A DNA stretch of 64,000 bases, taken from assembly GCA_003216255.1 (NCBI GenBank), contig QCJD01000006.1, positions 1-64,000 of the forward strand. Reading direction: 5' to 3'. Below, in pieces: positions 52,196 to 62,649 of the stretch. Origin of the DNA: Pelagibacteraceae bacterium AG-404-N13 (GTDB taxonomy: Bacteria > Pseudomonadota > Alphaproteobacteria > Pelagibacterales > Pelagibacteraceae). The notes beneath the pieces were generated by a model. It saw only the letters and a program-made list of their open reading frames with translations. It ran no database searches and was not told the origin of the DNA. Position 1 is the first letter of the stretch, and the number at the start of each line of letters is the position of its first letter. The translations under genes and the position numbers were made by a program.

Positions 52196-55188
52196 GATCT
52201 TACTCTTTCTCCTTTAGGGTCAACATAATGTGATGATACTATTTCAACAGGAATTGTTTTATTTTTTAAAGGCGACATTGCAAAAAGTTTTTGACCAATC
52301 ATATTTTTTCCATCTTTAATTATAGCAAGCGAAAATGGGTTGTCATACTCAACACTCCAACATGAAGCTGATACATGACCTAATTTTGGATTTGGAAGTT
52401 TTGCTTTTGCATCTTTAACTATATATGATCCTTCTGGGATGCTTGTTTTTTTATCTAATGGAACAACTCCAACTACTTTTTGTCTGTCGGGTTCTACATA
52501 TGCTTTTTTGCTTAAAGATCTTTTTCCAATAAAATCTTTTTTCTTACTAACTAGACCTTCTAGTGAGTTGTCATAAGGGATTGTTCGTCCATCTAACTCT
52601 GATCCTGCAACATGACCCATTTCTATTCTTAATGTTGATAATGCTTCTGTTCCATAAGGTTGGATATTAAACTCTTTTCCAATTTCTATAATTTTTTCCC
52701 ACATATAGTTACCATTATCAGATTCAACATTTACTTCGTATGCAAGTTCACCAGAAAATGAAATTCTGAAAATTTTCGCATTAACACCAAATAAATTTCC
52801 CTCCATATATCCCATGAAAGGTAAGCCTTCATTTGAAACATCTAAATCTGGAAATAATTTTTGCAATACATCTCTAGATTTTGGTCCAGCTATAGCTGCA
52901 CCTGCCCACTGTTCTGTGCTTGAAACCACATTTACATTCAACTCAGGCCATACCAATTGCAAATAATATTCTAAATGAGATAAAACGTTAGGAGCTTGAG
53001 CAGTAGTCGTAGTCATATGATAATGGTTTTCTGAAATTCTTGTTGTTGTCCCATCATCCATTACAATTCCATCTTCTCTTAGCATTACACCATATCTTGC
53101 TTTGCCAACTGGTAGTTTAAGCCAAGCATTTGTATAAACTCTATTTAAAAATTCAGCTGAGTCTGGTCCTTTAATATCAATTTTACCTAGAGTAGTTACA
53201 TCGCATACTCCAACATTTTGTCTTACATTTTTTGCTTCTCTTTTAGAAGCTTCAAATAAATTTTCATTACCCTGCTTATAGTATCTTGGACGTAACCAAA
53301 CTCCTGCATCAACAAATACTGCATTATTTTTTTCGTGCCAATAATGCATTGGAGATTTTCTTGTTGGTTTAGAATGTTTTCCAACTTCTCTGCCAACGAT
53401 TGCTCCTATAGTAACTGGTGTATAAGGTGGTCTAAAAGTTGTATGACCTACTTGAGGGACCACTTTATTTTCAACTTCTGACACCAATTGCAATCCATTT
53501 AGATTACTTGTTTTGCCTTGGTCTGTAGCCATACCTAACGTAGTATATCTTTTAACATGTTCTATTGATCTATAACCTTCTCTTAGAGCAAGTTGGATGT
53601 CAGAAACAGCAACATCATTTTGGAAATCTAAAAATCTTTTATAATTTTTACCTTCAGGTAATGGCACACACCAAAATTTATCATGTTTAGATGATTTTTT
53701 TTCTACAACAGTTGGAATTGAAATTTGATTTTCTTTATTAGTTATTTGTTTTGATAATTCAGTTCCTTTTTCAAAAGAAGTTTTCAAAGTTTCTTCTAAG
53801 GTAAAAATTCCATTTGCAGAACCTAAAGTTGTTTCTTTTTGTTTAGAATGGCTTGGAACAAAAGCATCTATTTCCTCTTTAAATTTAGTTTTATTTCCTG
53901 ATTGTGAAGCAAGATGAATTGTTGGTGTCCAAAATCCTGATACGCAGATACAATCACATTTTATATTTTCATTATTGCTAAGAACCTTTTTATCATCAGA
54001 AATTTTCGCAATATCAGCAGATTTGACTTTTTTATATCCTTTGGCTGCCACTACAACATAAGAAAATTTAATATTTATATTTAATTCTTTTGCTTCTTTT
54101 ATAATCTCTGAATTAGGATCTTTTCTTGTGTCTAATACAATTGGATCTACTCCAATTTTTTTAAATTCTATAGCTGTTTCATATCCGCTATCATTATTTG
54201 TAAATATAATTGGTTTTTTACCAACCAAAACTCCATAAATTTTTAAATATTCTTTTGCAGCAGAAGAAAGCATAACTCCAGGTGCATCATTATTTCCAAA
54301 TACCAAAGGTCTTTCAATTGATCCTGAGGAAATAACAACTTCTTCTGCACGAATATACCAAAGTCTTTGTTTAGGAGTGTATTTATCTGTTTTTGGTAAG
54401 TGGTCACTCACTCTTTCTGACATAACAAGCATGTTATGATCATAATAACCAAAAACTTGAGATCTATTTTTTACAATTACATTTGGCATTGACTTTAGTT
54501 CGGAAATTATTTGTTCTGCCCATTCTTGTCCGCTCTGGTTTCCTATAGTTACTTCGCTAGTTAAAAGACTTCCTCCGTATCTTGATTTATCCTCTGCTAG
54601 AATTACTTTTGCTCCATTTTTTGCAGCTGCATAAGCACTTGCTAAACCAGAAGGTCCAGTTCCTGCAATTAAAAGATCACAATATTCGTATTTGTGCTCG
54701 TATCTCTCTTTATCGTGTTTTATCGATGCTGATCCAAAACCTGCGGCTTTTCTTATTATTGGCTCATAAATTTTATACCAAAAGCTTTTTGGCCACATGA
54801 ATGTTTTATAATAAAAGCCTGCAGGAAAAAACTTGTTTAAAAAATTATTGATTGCACCAATATCAAAATTAACATTTGGCCAACAATTTACACTTTTTGC
54901 ATCTAGTCCCTCAAATAACTCTTGTTCTGTAGCTCTTACATTAGGGTCGACTTCATTATTTCTATTCATTTGAACTATAGCATATGGCTCATCAACTCCT
55001 GCTCCAAAAAAACCTCTTGGTCTGTGATATTTAAAACTTCTACCAACTAAATGAACACCATTTGCAAGTAATGCCGAAGCCAAAGTATCACCTTCGTAAC
55101 CAAAATATTTTTTTCCATTAAATGTAAATGAAATTTTTTTATTTCTATTTATTAATCCACCTTGATCTAACCTAAAATTCTCTGGCAT
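52192..55188 (-). CDS. soxA: Sarcosine oxidase alpha subunit
   Basis: The 998-residue protein shows SoxA architecture: an N-terminal ferredoxin-like domain (FTFNGKKYFGYEGDTLASAL, SFKYHRPRGFFG), an NAD-binding domain (LLIAGTGPSGLASAYAAAKNG), and a C-terminal GcvT-like folate domain (FSGELAYEVNVE, ALSTLRIEMGHVAGSELDGR). In the family it binds NAD and folate, accepting the methylene from sarcosine. It lies 2 bases after soxD. Confidence 0.95.
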   Translation of the reverse strand: MPENFRLDQGGLINRNKKISFTFNGKKYFGYEGDTLASALLANGVHLVGRSFKYHRPRGFFGAGVDEPYAIVQMNRNNEVDPNVRATEQELFEGLDAKSVNCWPNVNFDIGAINNFLNKFFPAGFYYKTFMWPKSFWYKIYEPIIRKAAGFGSASIKHDKERYEHKYEYCDLLIAGTGPSGLASAYAAAKNGAKVILAEDKSRYGGSLLTSEVTIGNQSGQEWAEQIISELKSMPNVIVKNRSQVFGYYDHNMLVMSERVSDHLPKTDKYTPKQRLWYIRAEEVVISSGSIERPLVFGNNDAPGVMLSSAAKEYLKIYGVLVGKKPIIFTNNDSGYETAIEFKKIGVDPIVLDTRKDPNSEIIKEAKELNINIKFSYVVVAAKGYKKVKSADIAKISDDKKVLSNNENIKCDCICVSGFWTPTIHLASQSGNKTKFKEEIDAFVPSHSKQKETTLGSANGIFTLEETLKTSFEKGTELSKQITNKENQISIPTVVEKKSSKHDKFWCVPLPEGKNYKRFLDFQNDVAVSDIQLALREGYRSIEHVKRYTTLGMATDQGKTSNLNGLQLVSEVENKVVPQVGHTTFRPPYTPVTIGAIVGREVGKHSKPTRKSPMHYWHEKNNAVFVDAGVWLRPRYYKQGNENLFEASKREAKNVRQNVGVCDVTTLGKIDIKGPDSAEFLNRVYTNAWLKLPVGKARYGVMLREDGIVMDDGTTTRISENHYHMTTTTAQAPNVLSHLEYYLQLVWPELNVNVVSSTEQWAGAAIAGPKSRDVLQKLFPDLDVSNEGLPFMGYMEGNLFGVNAKIFRISFSGELAYEVNVESDNGNYMWEKIIEIGKEFNIQPYGTEALSTLRIEMGHVAGSELDGRTIPYDNSLEGLVSKKKDFIGKRSLSKKAYVEPDRQKVVGVVPLDKKTSIPEGSYIVKDAKAKLPNPKLGHVSASCWSVEYDNPFSLAIIKDGKNMIGQKLFAMSPLKNKTIPVEIVSSHYVDPKGERVRS

Positions 55189-55190
55189 TT

Positions 55191-55457
55191 TTATGTATTT
55201 TCACTTGCTTTATATGTTGTAAATATTTCATGAGTTAAAGTATCTCTTTCAACTTTAATCCATTGTCTACATCCAGAAATATGCTGCCATAATTCTAAAT
55301 GTTTTCCTCTTGGGCTTTTTCTCAAATAAACAAAGTTATCCCAATCTTGATCAGAAATTTCCTTATTTAACTCTGGTCTTTTAACTGTTGCGTCTCCACC
55401 ATATGAAAATTCGGTTTGCGGTCTTAATCCACAATGGGGACATAGTATATACAACAT
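55191..55457 (-). CDS. soxD: Sarcosine oxidase delta subunit
   Basis: The 88-residue protein has all zinc ligands of SoxD: Cys6 and Cys9 in LCPHCG, His59 and Cys63 in WQHISGC. RTEFSYGGDA-like TEFSYGGDA and LRKSPRGKHLELW are characteristic. It fits directly between soxB and soxA with no gaps. Confidence 0.95.
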   Translation of the reverse strand: MLYILCPHCGLRPQTEFSYGGDATVKRPELNKEISDQDWDNFVYLRKSPRGKHLELWQHISGCRQWIKVERDTLTHEIFTTYKASENT

Positions 55458-56720
55458 TTAAGAAATCCAAGTTTTTGTTCCAAGACCTTTTTCATCAATT
55501 AAATGTCCAGTACTAAATCTATTTAAACTATAACCTTCATTTAATTTATGAGGTTTATCTTGAGCTATTGTGTGTGCAAAAGTCCAGCCAGATGCAGGGG
55601 TTGCTTTAAATCCTCCATAACACCATCCACAATTTAAATATAAACCTTCAATATGAGTCTTATCTATAATAGGTGATCCATCCATGGACATATCCATAAT
55701 TCCTCCCCATGTTCTAAGCATTTTTAATTTACTTAGAAATGGAAACATTGCGATACCTTCAGTCAAAACATGTTGCAACGTTGGTAAATTTCCTCTTTGA
55801 GCATAGCTGTTATATCCATCAAGATCTCCACCCATAACCATTTCTCCTTTATCAGATTGGCTACAATAAAAATGTCCCGCACCAAATGTAACTACATTAT
55901 CTAATATTGGTTTAATTGGTTCTGATACGCATGCTTGTAAAAGGTGAGTTTCAATTGGTAATGTCATATTTAACTTTTCGGCTAAAACATTTGTGCTTCC
56001 AGCAACACATAAACCAATTTTTTTCGCTTTGATTTCTCCCTTGGAAGTTCTTATTCCTAAAATTTTTCCATTAGAAACATCAAATCCTGTAACTTCACAA
56101 TTTTGTATAATATCAACACCCATGGAATCTGCTTGACGTGCATAACCCCAAGCAACAGCATCATGCCTAGCCGTACCAGCACTAGGTTGCATCAATCCAC
56201 CAAATATTGGAAATCTCACATTCTCAGAAAAATCTGCCATAGGAATAATTTTTTTAACTTCTTCTCTATTTAATAGAACTGCATCTATTCCATTTAAACG
56301 CATAGAATTTCCTCTTCTTGAATATGCATTCATTTGCGCATCAGAATGTGCAAGATTAATAATTCCTCTTGGAGAAAACATTACATTGAAGTTTAAATCC
56401 AAACTCATATTTCTCCATAAATCCATTCCAAACTCACTGAATAGACCATTTTCATCATGCATATAATTTGATCTAATAATTGTAGTATTTCTTCCGACAT
56501 TACCTCCACCTATCCATCCTTTTTCTATGATGGCAACTTTTGTAATGTTGTGTTCCTTCGCTAAATAATATGCGGTGGCTAAACCATGGCCTCCACCACC
56601 AATAATTATAACATCATACTCTGCTTTAGGAGTTGGGTCTTTCCAGGCAACTTCCCAATCTTTATGGCCTTTGAAGGCATTTTTTATTAGACTAAATACT
56701 GAATATTTTTGCATAGCCAT
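55458..56720 (-). CDS. soxB: Sarcosine oxidase beta subunit
   Basis: The 420-residue DAO-fold flavoprotein has GGGGHGLATAYYLAKEH at the dinucleotide loop near residue 41. SAGTARHDAVAWGYARQAD contains His186, which aligns with the His that binds FMN covalently in heterotetrameric sarcosine oxidase. LYLNCGWCYGGFKATPASG is the C-terminal signature. It oxidises sarcosine to glycine with H2O2 and methylene-tetrahydrofolate. It heads the operon and is divergent from fhs. Confidence 0.95.
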   Translation of the reverse strand: MAMQKYSVFSLIKNAFKGHKDWEVAWKDPTPKAEYDVIIIGGGGHGLATAYYLAKEHNITKVAIIEKGWIGGGNVGRNTTIIRSNYMHDENGLFSEFGMDLWRNMSLDLNFNVMFSPRGIINLAHSDAQMNAYSRRGNSMRLNGIDAVLLNREEVKKIIPMADFSENVRFPIFGGLMQPSAGTARHDAVAWGYARQADSMGVDIIQNCEVTGFDVSNGKILGIRTSKGEIKAKKIGLCVAGSTNVLAEKLNMTLPIETHLLQACVSEPIKPILDNVVTFGAGHFYCSQSDKGEMVMGGDLDGYNSYAQRGNLPTLQHVLTEGIAMFPFLSKLKMLRTWGGIMDMSMDGSPIIDKTHIEGLYLNCGWCYGGFKATPASGWTFAHTIAQDKPHKLNEGYSLNRFSTGHLIDEKGLGTKTWIS

Positions 56721-56842
56721 TATTTTTTACAGCATTAAAGATTATTTTTTATTGTTTTTTTTATATATATTTTTTAGATGTTTAAAAACTAAGCAAAAAA
56801 GTATAGATATTTCCCTCAATAACTAAACTTATTTAAAAACTT

Positions 56843-58522
56843 ATGGCTAAAACAGATATTGAAATAGCAAGAGAAGCAAAAATGAAACCTATCAAAGAAA
56901 TTTTGGATAGCATCAATGTTCCAGATAAAGCCGAGGTTTACAGCCCGATAGGAAGGCATATAGCAAAAATTAAAACAGAGTATTTAGAAACTCTAAAAGA
57001 TAAAAAAGATGGAAAATTAATTTTGGTCACTGCCATAACGCCAACTCCAGCTGGAGAAGGAAAAACAACAACATCAGTGGGTCTTTCTGATGGTTTAAAT
57101 AAAATTGGGAAGAAATCTATTGTTTGTTTAAGAGAACCAAGTTTAGGACCATCATTTGGAATGAAGGGTGGTGCAGCTGGCGGTGGTTATGCTCAGGTAG
57201 TTCCAATGGAACAAATAAATTTACATTTTACAGGAGATTTCCATGCAATAACTTCTGCACACAATTTACTTTCTTCATTAATTGATAATCATATTTATTG
57301 GGGTAATAAATTAAATATAGATGTTAGAAGGATTGTTTGGAAGAGAGTTATGGATATGAACGATAGATCTTTAAGATCTATTGTGGTTGATTTAGGTGGA
57401 ATTGCAAATGGATATCCTAGGCAGGATGGATTTGATATTACGGTAGCTTCAGAAATAATGGCTATCTTTTGCTTAGCAAAAGATTTGAAAGATTTAGAAA
57501 ATAGAATTGGAAATATTACAATTGGATATACAAGAGATAAAAATCCAATTTTCGCAAAAGATTTAAATGCTCAAGGACCAATGACAGTTCTTTTGAAAGA
57601 TGCAATTAGACCAAATGTAACTCAAACATTAGAAAATAATCCTGCAATAATACATGGTGGCCCTTTTGCTAATATTGCTCATGGATGCAATTCGGTTATT
57701 GCAACCAAAACAGCTTTAAAACTTTCTGAATATGTAATAACTGAAGCAGGTTTTGGTGCAGACCTAGGAGCAGAAAAATTTATAAATATAAAATGCAGAA
57801 AATCAAATTTGAAACCTGATTGTGTAGTAATTGTTGCAACAATAAGAGCTTTAAAAATGCATGGTGGTGTTGGTAAAGATGAACTTACTAATGAAAATGT
57901 AGAAGCATTAAAAAAAGGTGTTGTAAACTTAGAAAGACACATAAATAATGTTAGAAAATTTGGCTTACCTGTAGCTGTAGCAGTAAATCACTTTGTTACT
58001 GACACAGAAAAAGAAGTAAATTTTTTGATGAATTTCTGTAAAAATCTTGGTGTAGACATTTCATTATGTACACATTGGTCTAACGGTGGAGAAGGAACAA
58101 AAGATTTAGCAAACACTATTGTAAATATATGTGAAAAAAGTGAGAGCACGTTTAAATTCTTGTATGAAGATAAAATTTCATTATTTAAAAAAATTGAAAC
58201 AATTGCTCAAGAGATCTACCATGCTAGCGAAGTAGTTGCAGATACAAAAATAAGAACCCAATTAAAAGATTTTGAAAGTAAGGGATATGCTGATCTTCCT
58301 ATTTGTGTTGCAAAAACTCAGTATAGTTTTTCTACTGATCCTAGTTTAAAAGGAGCGCCAACTGGACATGTCTTGCCAGTAAGAGAAGTAAAACTCTCAT
58401 CTGGAGCTGAGTTCATTGTAGTTATTTGTGGAGAAATAATGACTATGCCTGGTCTACCCAGAGTACCAGCTGCAGACTCGATAAAAATAAATAAAAAAGG
58501 TGAAACAGAAGGTTTATTTTAA
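56843..58522 (+). CDS. fhs: Formate-tetrahydrofolate ligase
   Basis: The 559-residue protein matches FTHFS: the P-loop [19 protein letters not shown] near residue 67, [35 protein letters not shown] and [10 protein letters not shown]. It interconverts formate and 10-formyl-tetrahydrofolate with ATP. Next to soxBDAG it can drain one-carbon units from sarcosine to formate with ATP gain, or supply formyl groups. It overlaps gshB by 9 bases at the 3' end. Confidence 0.97.
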   Translation: MAKTDIEIAREAKMKPIKEILDSINVPDKAEVYSPIGRHIAKIKTEYLETLKDKKDGKLILVTAITPTPAGEGKTTTSVGLSDGLNKIGKKSIVCLREPSLGPSFGMKGGAAGGGYAQVVPMEQINLHFTGDFHAITSAHNLLSSLIDNHIYWGNKLNIDVRRIVWKRVMDMNDRSLRSIVVDLGGIANGYPRQDGFDITVASEIMAIFCLAKDLKDLENRIGNITIGYTRDKNPIFAKDLNAQGPMTVLLKDAIRPNVTQTLENNPAIIHGGPFANIAHGCNSVIATKTALKLSEYVITEAGFGADLGAEKFINIKCRKSNLKPDCVVIVATIRALKMHGGVGKDELTNENVEALKKGVVNLERHINNVRKFGLPVAVAVNHFVTDTEKEVNFLMNFCKNLGVDISLCTHWSNGGEGTKDLANTIVNICEKSESTFKFLYEDKISLFKKIETIAQEIYHASEVVADTKIRTQLKDFESKGYADLPICVAKTQYSFSTDPSLKGAPTGHVLPVREVKLSSGAEFIVVICGEIMTMPGLPRVPAADSIKINKKGETEGLF

Positions 58523-59446
58523 TTTTTTAACTTCATCCCAATAATTTTTTGCCAAGTTAATCCCAGTTAAATTTTTATATTGAGGTAATCCAGTTGGAGA
58601 TGTTACGTTTATATCTCCGATTAAATAATTTGAAATTAGATCTATACCTGCAAAAAAAATATTATTTTTTTTCAATTTTTTTGCAATAACTTTAGAAATA
58701 TACAATTCTTTTTTGTTTAATTTTGTTTTTAATGCCGATCCTCCTTGAGAAATATTAGACAAAATAGAACCTTTAGATGGAACTCTTCTAATGGCCCCTT
58801 TAACTTTACCATTTAAAATAAAAACTCTCTTATCTCCATGCTTAACTAAGGGAAGAAATTTTTGAACCATAACATGACCTATTTTTTTGATGTATCTTTT
58901 AATGATATTTTTATTAAAGTTCCTATCTATAAATAATATATCTTTACCAGCGTAACCATGAATAGGCTTAATAACTATTTTACTATTTTCTTTGTAAAAT
59001 TTTTTAATTAACTCTAAGTCTTTGGTAAATATTGTTGGAGGCATAAATTTTAAAAAATTAATTGAATAAAATTTTTCTGAAATATTTCTTACTGAAATAG
59101 GACTATTCAGTATTTTAACTTTTTTAGGTATATTTTCTAAATATAATGTAGAGGTTATATAATCCATATTAAACGGTGGATTTTGTCTAATTAAAATATA
59201 ATTTGCTTTAGAAAGGTCCAAATTTACATGTTTTAAAATATTAAAATATTTTTTTCTGTTCTCAAAAAAAATAACTTTTTTTGCTTTGGCATATACTTTA
59301 CCCTTTAATAAACTTAAATCTTTTGTTTCATACCAATAAATTTGATAAGATCTTTTTTGTGCTTCAAGAGCGAGCTGCAAAGTTGTATCAGTTTCAATAT
59401 TTATTAACTCTACAGAATTTGCTTGTATTGCAATAATTTTTTGCAT
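58514..59446 (-). CDS. gshB: Glutathione synthetase
   Basis: The 310-residue ATP-grasp protein matches Gsh[60 protein letters not shown] and the closing [17 protein letters not shown]. It joins glycine to gamma-glutamylcysteine. It starts one base after the gshA-like gene. Confidence 0.94.
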   Translation of the reverse strand: MQKIIAIQANSVELINIETDTTLQLALEAQKRSYQIYWYETKDLSLLKGKVYAKAKKVIFFENRKKYFNILKHVNLDLSKANYILIRQNPPFNMDYITSTLYLENIPKKVKILNSPISVRNISEKFYSINFLKFMPPTIFTKDLELIKKFYKENSKIVIKPIHGYAGKDILFIDRNFNKNIIKRYIKKIGHVMVQKFLPLVKHGDKRVFILNGKVKGAIRRVPSKGSILSNISQGGSALKTKLNKKELYISKVIAKKLKKNNIFFAGIDLISNYLIGDINVTSPTGLPQYKNLTGINLAKNYWDEVKKLK

Positions 59447-60712
59447 TTAATTTTTCATTTTTTCTATTGTTAATTCTGCTTTAGTTTTGTTTTCTTTTAA
59501 AATTTTTTCTACACTGCTTAGAAAAATAGTTTCATTCATTTTTTTTTTATTTATTATATTTCTTTTGATTAAACCTTTTTTAGATAATTTTAAAAAAACA
59601 TTACCCCAATAATTAATTGATTTATTATTTATTTGAGTTTTTAAACCCTTTTTTGGAGCTTCTATATAGGCATTTAAAATATCATTAGTTTTCCATTTTT
59701 TAATTATATCGAGAGACTCCTCTAAACTTGAATAAATTAAACCAGTAAAAAATGCTGGTCCCGCACAATGACAATCCCATTCACAAGCATCTAATGATCT
59801 AATTTCTATATATTTTTTTAATCTTAATTCTGTAAATATTGTACTCAAATGAACTTCTAGATCTTTTTTTTTTGGTTTTTGGTTTCTAATTTCTCTTATG
59901 TTTCCCTTCATATAATCTTGAAATGTTTTTCCTTTACCAGCTATTACCTTTTTTCCATTGTTAATAAAAAGAAGAGGTTTGTTTAATATAAAGTCCGCAT
60001 ATTTTTCAAAATCTAAATTTTCTAAAAAAATTTTAGGCAACCCTCCTCTAGAAGTACTTTGCCAAACTTTTGATCTATATGATAAATATCTTGATAATTT
60101 TTTTTCTTTAACAGGAGAATTGGCAAAAATTCCTATTGAAAGAGGTGTCAAACTGGCAGCTAACTTAAATTTCTTTATAAAATCATTTTCTGATAAGTAA
60201 TCTAAATTTATTTGTGTGCCTGCTGTTTGATACATCATATTCAAACTTAACTTACCACCTTTTGGCATTTCTTTAGTCATAATTTTATATCTTGCTTTTG
60301 GATTATTTGGTGCCTTGTTTAGTTTGGTGTAGGGATCGTAACCTATGGCAATTGACTCAAGTCCAACTTTTTCACATACATCGTTAAGCTGATTTTGAAA
60401 CAGATTTCCTTCAAAGCATACTTCATGTATGCTTTTTAACTTATCTCCAGCTAATTCAATTTGATTCCCAGGTTCTAAACTTATCGATTTTCCTCTGTAG
60501 CTAAGTCCAATTAAATTATTTTTTTCTTTTATAGGTTTCCAGTTAAACTTTGATTTTAATAAACTTAATACTTTTTTAACTTCAGTATAACTAGCTCTTT
60601 TATTAGATTTCTTTGAAAATAAAAATTTTTCATTTTCAACGCCTATGAGTAATTTTTTTTTTATACCTGAATTGAAATAGTTTATAATTTTTTCTTTGGT
60701 ATTAATGAACAT
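59447..60712 (-). CDS. gshA: Glutamate-cysteine ligase (GCS2/alphaproteobacterial-plant type)
   Basis: The 421-residue protein fits the plant/alphaproteobacterial GCL group: IGVENEKFLF at the ATP-glutamate strand, SLEPGNQIELAG, MYQTAGTQINLDY, and YLSYRSKVWQSTSRGG. It makes gamma-glutamylcysteine. Together with gshB it gives the whole glutathione route. Its start overlaps the amidotransferase gene by 11 bases. Confidence 0.92.
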   Translation of the reverse strand: MFINTKEKIINYFNSGIKKKLLIGVENEKFLFSKKSNKRASYTEVKKVLSLLKSKFNWKPIKEKNNLIGLSYRGKSISLEPGNQIELAGDKLKSIHEVCFEGNLFQNQLNDVCEKVGLESIAIGYDPYTKLNKAPNNPKARYKIMTKEMPKGGKLSLNMMYQTAGTQINLDYLSENDFIKKFKLAASLTPLSIGIFANSPVKEKKLSRYLSYRSKVWQSTSRGGLPKIFLENLDFEKYADFILNKPLLFINNGKKVIAGKGKTFQDYMKGNIREIRNQKPKKKDLEVHLSTIFTELRLKKYIEIRSLDACEWDCHCAGPAFFTGLIYSSLEESLDIIKKWKTNDILNAYIEAPKKGLKTQINNKSINYWGNVFLKLSKKGLIKRNIINKKKMNETIFLSSVEKILKENKTKAELTIEKMKN

Positions 60713-61490
60713 CTATATAATTTAGCCAGTTCTCTAGTTCCCTCATTCTTGCATCTTTTTTTGTTATTTTGTCTTCATTTTCAATAATTTTTACATGCTC
60801 ATTTATATCTGTCTCATCCTTAAAAGCCTTATTATTTAAAAGTCGATCTTTCCTAAAATGAATCAAGCTGACCATTTTTTTGTAAGTAATTTCAGGATGA
60901 TATTGAATACCCCAAATTTCACAATCTCCTACCTTAAAATTTATAGCCATAACTTTATTAATTGAATTTGAAGACAGTAAAGTTGAGTTTTGTGGCAAAG
61001 TTACAACTTCATCAAAATTAAATGCTGGAGTATTAAATATTTTGTCTTTATTTTTATATAAAGGATGTTTGAGCCCTTCGTTATTTATTTTTATATTATG
61101 CGCAATACCTCTGTGAGATCCTGTTTTACATCTTTTGACTTCTCCACCTGCAACTGTTACAGCTACCTGCATTCCCCAGCAAATCGCTAACATTTTTTTA
61201 ATTTTCTTTTGACATTCTCTCATAAATTCAAGCTGTCTTCTAATCTCAATAGTATCGTTATAAATATTAAGACTGCTACCACCCCAAATAAGAGCATCAT
61301 ATTTGTTTAAATCCTTAACAGTTTCAAAAATATTTTCATCTGATGATGGATTGGCTACATCAATATCTAAATTTTCTGTAAAGTGGCTTATGCTATCCTT
61401 TAGACTCTCCGTGTGAGTTTTAATTCCTCCATCAATAAAACCTTGATTTTCTTCCCTTAAATTTCCTTCAACAACTAGAATTCTTTTCAT
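60702..61490 (-). CDS. Class I glutamine amidotransferase-like protein
   Basis: The 262-residue protein has the GATase triad: Cys104 in LAICWGMQ, His198 and Glu200 in IQYHPE. WGGSSLNIYNDT forms the oxyanion side. It resembles free-standing GMP-synthase-type amidotransferases, which can be gamma-glutamyl hydrolases. Coupling with gshA and overlap with the alcohol dehydrogenase gene suggest gamma-glutamyl or glutathione chemistry, but the substrate is unknown. Confidence 0.82.
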   Translation of the reverse strand: MKRILVVEGNLREENQGFIDGGIKTHTESLKDSISHFTENLDIDVANPSSDENIFETVKDLNKYDALIWGGSSLNIYNDTIEIRRQLEFMRECQKKIKKMLAICWGMQVAVTVAGGEVKRCKTGSHRGIAHNIKINNEGLKHPLYKNKDKIFNTPAFNFDEVVTLPQNSTLLSSNSINKVMAINFKVGDCEIWGIQYHPEITYKKMVSLIHFRKDRLLNNKAFKDETDINEHVKIIENEDKITKKDARMRELENWLNYIDVH

Positions 61491-62647
61491 TAAAATAATT
61501 CTCCTGAAATACTATGTTCATATAATAACTTCATATCTTCCAGAAATAATTTTTTTGGATTGGTTCCTGTTGATGGATCATCCAAAGCCATTTGTGATAA
61601 CTTATTTAAATCAATTTTATTATTTTCAACGACATCTGCAAGTTTATGTGGGATCTCTAAATCTTTTCTTAATTCTAAAATCCAATCTAAAAAACTTTTA
61701 AAGCTTTTGTCTAAATTTAGATAGTCGCATATAGAAATAATTCTTTCTTCAATTGCATCTTTATTAAATGTTAAAACATATGGCATAAAAATTGCATTTG
61801 ACAATCCGTGATGAATATTGAATTGAGCATTAACGGGGTGGCTTAATGAGTGAATTGCACCTAAACCTTTTTGAAAAGCAGTTGAACCCATGCTAGCTGC
61901 GGCTAATAAATCTGCCCTAGCACTTAAATCTTTCCCATTGTTCACAGCATTTAAAAGTGAATTTCTTATTAATTTCATTCCTTCAATAGCAATACCATCT
62001 GCCATTGGATGAAAGCCAGGGGCACAGAACGCCTCTAGATTATGTGCAAGAGCATCCATTCCAGTTGCGGCAGTAAGTCTTGGAGATAAATCAATTGTTA
62101 AGGTTGGGTCTAAAATAACTATAGAAGGTAAAAATTTTGGGTGAAATATAATTTTCTTTACTCCTGTTTGTTTGTTAATTATTGCTGATGCCCTTCCTGT
62201 TTCTGAACCTGTGCCAGCTGTAGTTGGTACAGCTATTATTGGAGCAATATTTTTTTCATCTGCTCTTTTCCAATAATCTCCAATATCTTCAAAATCCCAT
62301 ATAGGTCTTGTTTGACCAGCCATAAAGGCAATTGCTTTACCTACATCTAATCCACTTCCTCCACCAAAAGCTATAACTCCATCGCATTTATTATTTTTAT
62401 AAATTTTAACTCCTTCATCAACATTTTCACCTATCGGGTTTCCTGAAAAATCAGAAAAGGTTTTTATCTCTTTAAAATGTTTATTTAAATCTGAGATAAC
62501 TTCTTTGACAAACGGTAAGCCTATAAGATCTTTATCAGTTATAAATAAAGGATTTTTAATATTTAAAATATTACATGCTAAGTGCAAATCTTTTACTCTA
62601 TTCTCTCCTACCCACATGGTTGTAGGATAATTCCAATTATACGTCAT
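61490..62647 (-). CDS. Iron-containing alcohol dehydrogenase
   Basis: The 385-residue protein is a type III ADH: GGGSGLDVGKAIAF for NAD binding, PTTAGTGSETGRASAI, the metal ligands in GMDALAHNLEAF and SLSHPVNAQFNIHHGLSNA. Substrates vary from methanol to lactaldehyde or sugars. The adjacent glutathione genes and the one-carbon theme of the window raise short-chain alcohols or aldehydes as candidates. It shares one base with the amidotransferase start. Confidence 0.92.
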   Translation of the reverse strand: MTYNWNYPTTMWVGENRVKDLHLACNILNIKNPLFITDKDLIGLPFVKEVISDLNKHFKEIKTFSDFSGNPIGENVDEGVKIYKNNKCDGVIAFGGGSGLDVGKAIAFMAGQTRPIWDFEDIGDYWKRADEKNIAPIIAVPTTAGTGSETGRASAIINKQTGVKKIIFHPKFLPSIVILDPTLTIDLSPRLTAATGMDALAHNLEAFCAPGFHPMADGIAIEGMKLIRNSLLNAVNNGKDLSARADLLAAASMGSTAFQKGLGAIHSLSHPVNAQFNIHHGLSNAIFMPYVLTFNKDAIEERIISICDYLNLDKSFKSFLDWILELRKDLEIPHKLADVVENNKIDLNKLSQMALDDPSTGTNPKKLFLEDMKLLYEHSISGELF

Positions 62648-62649
62648 AA

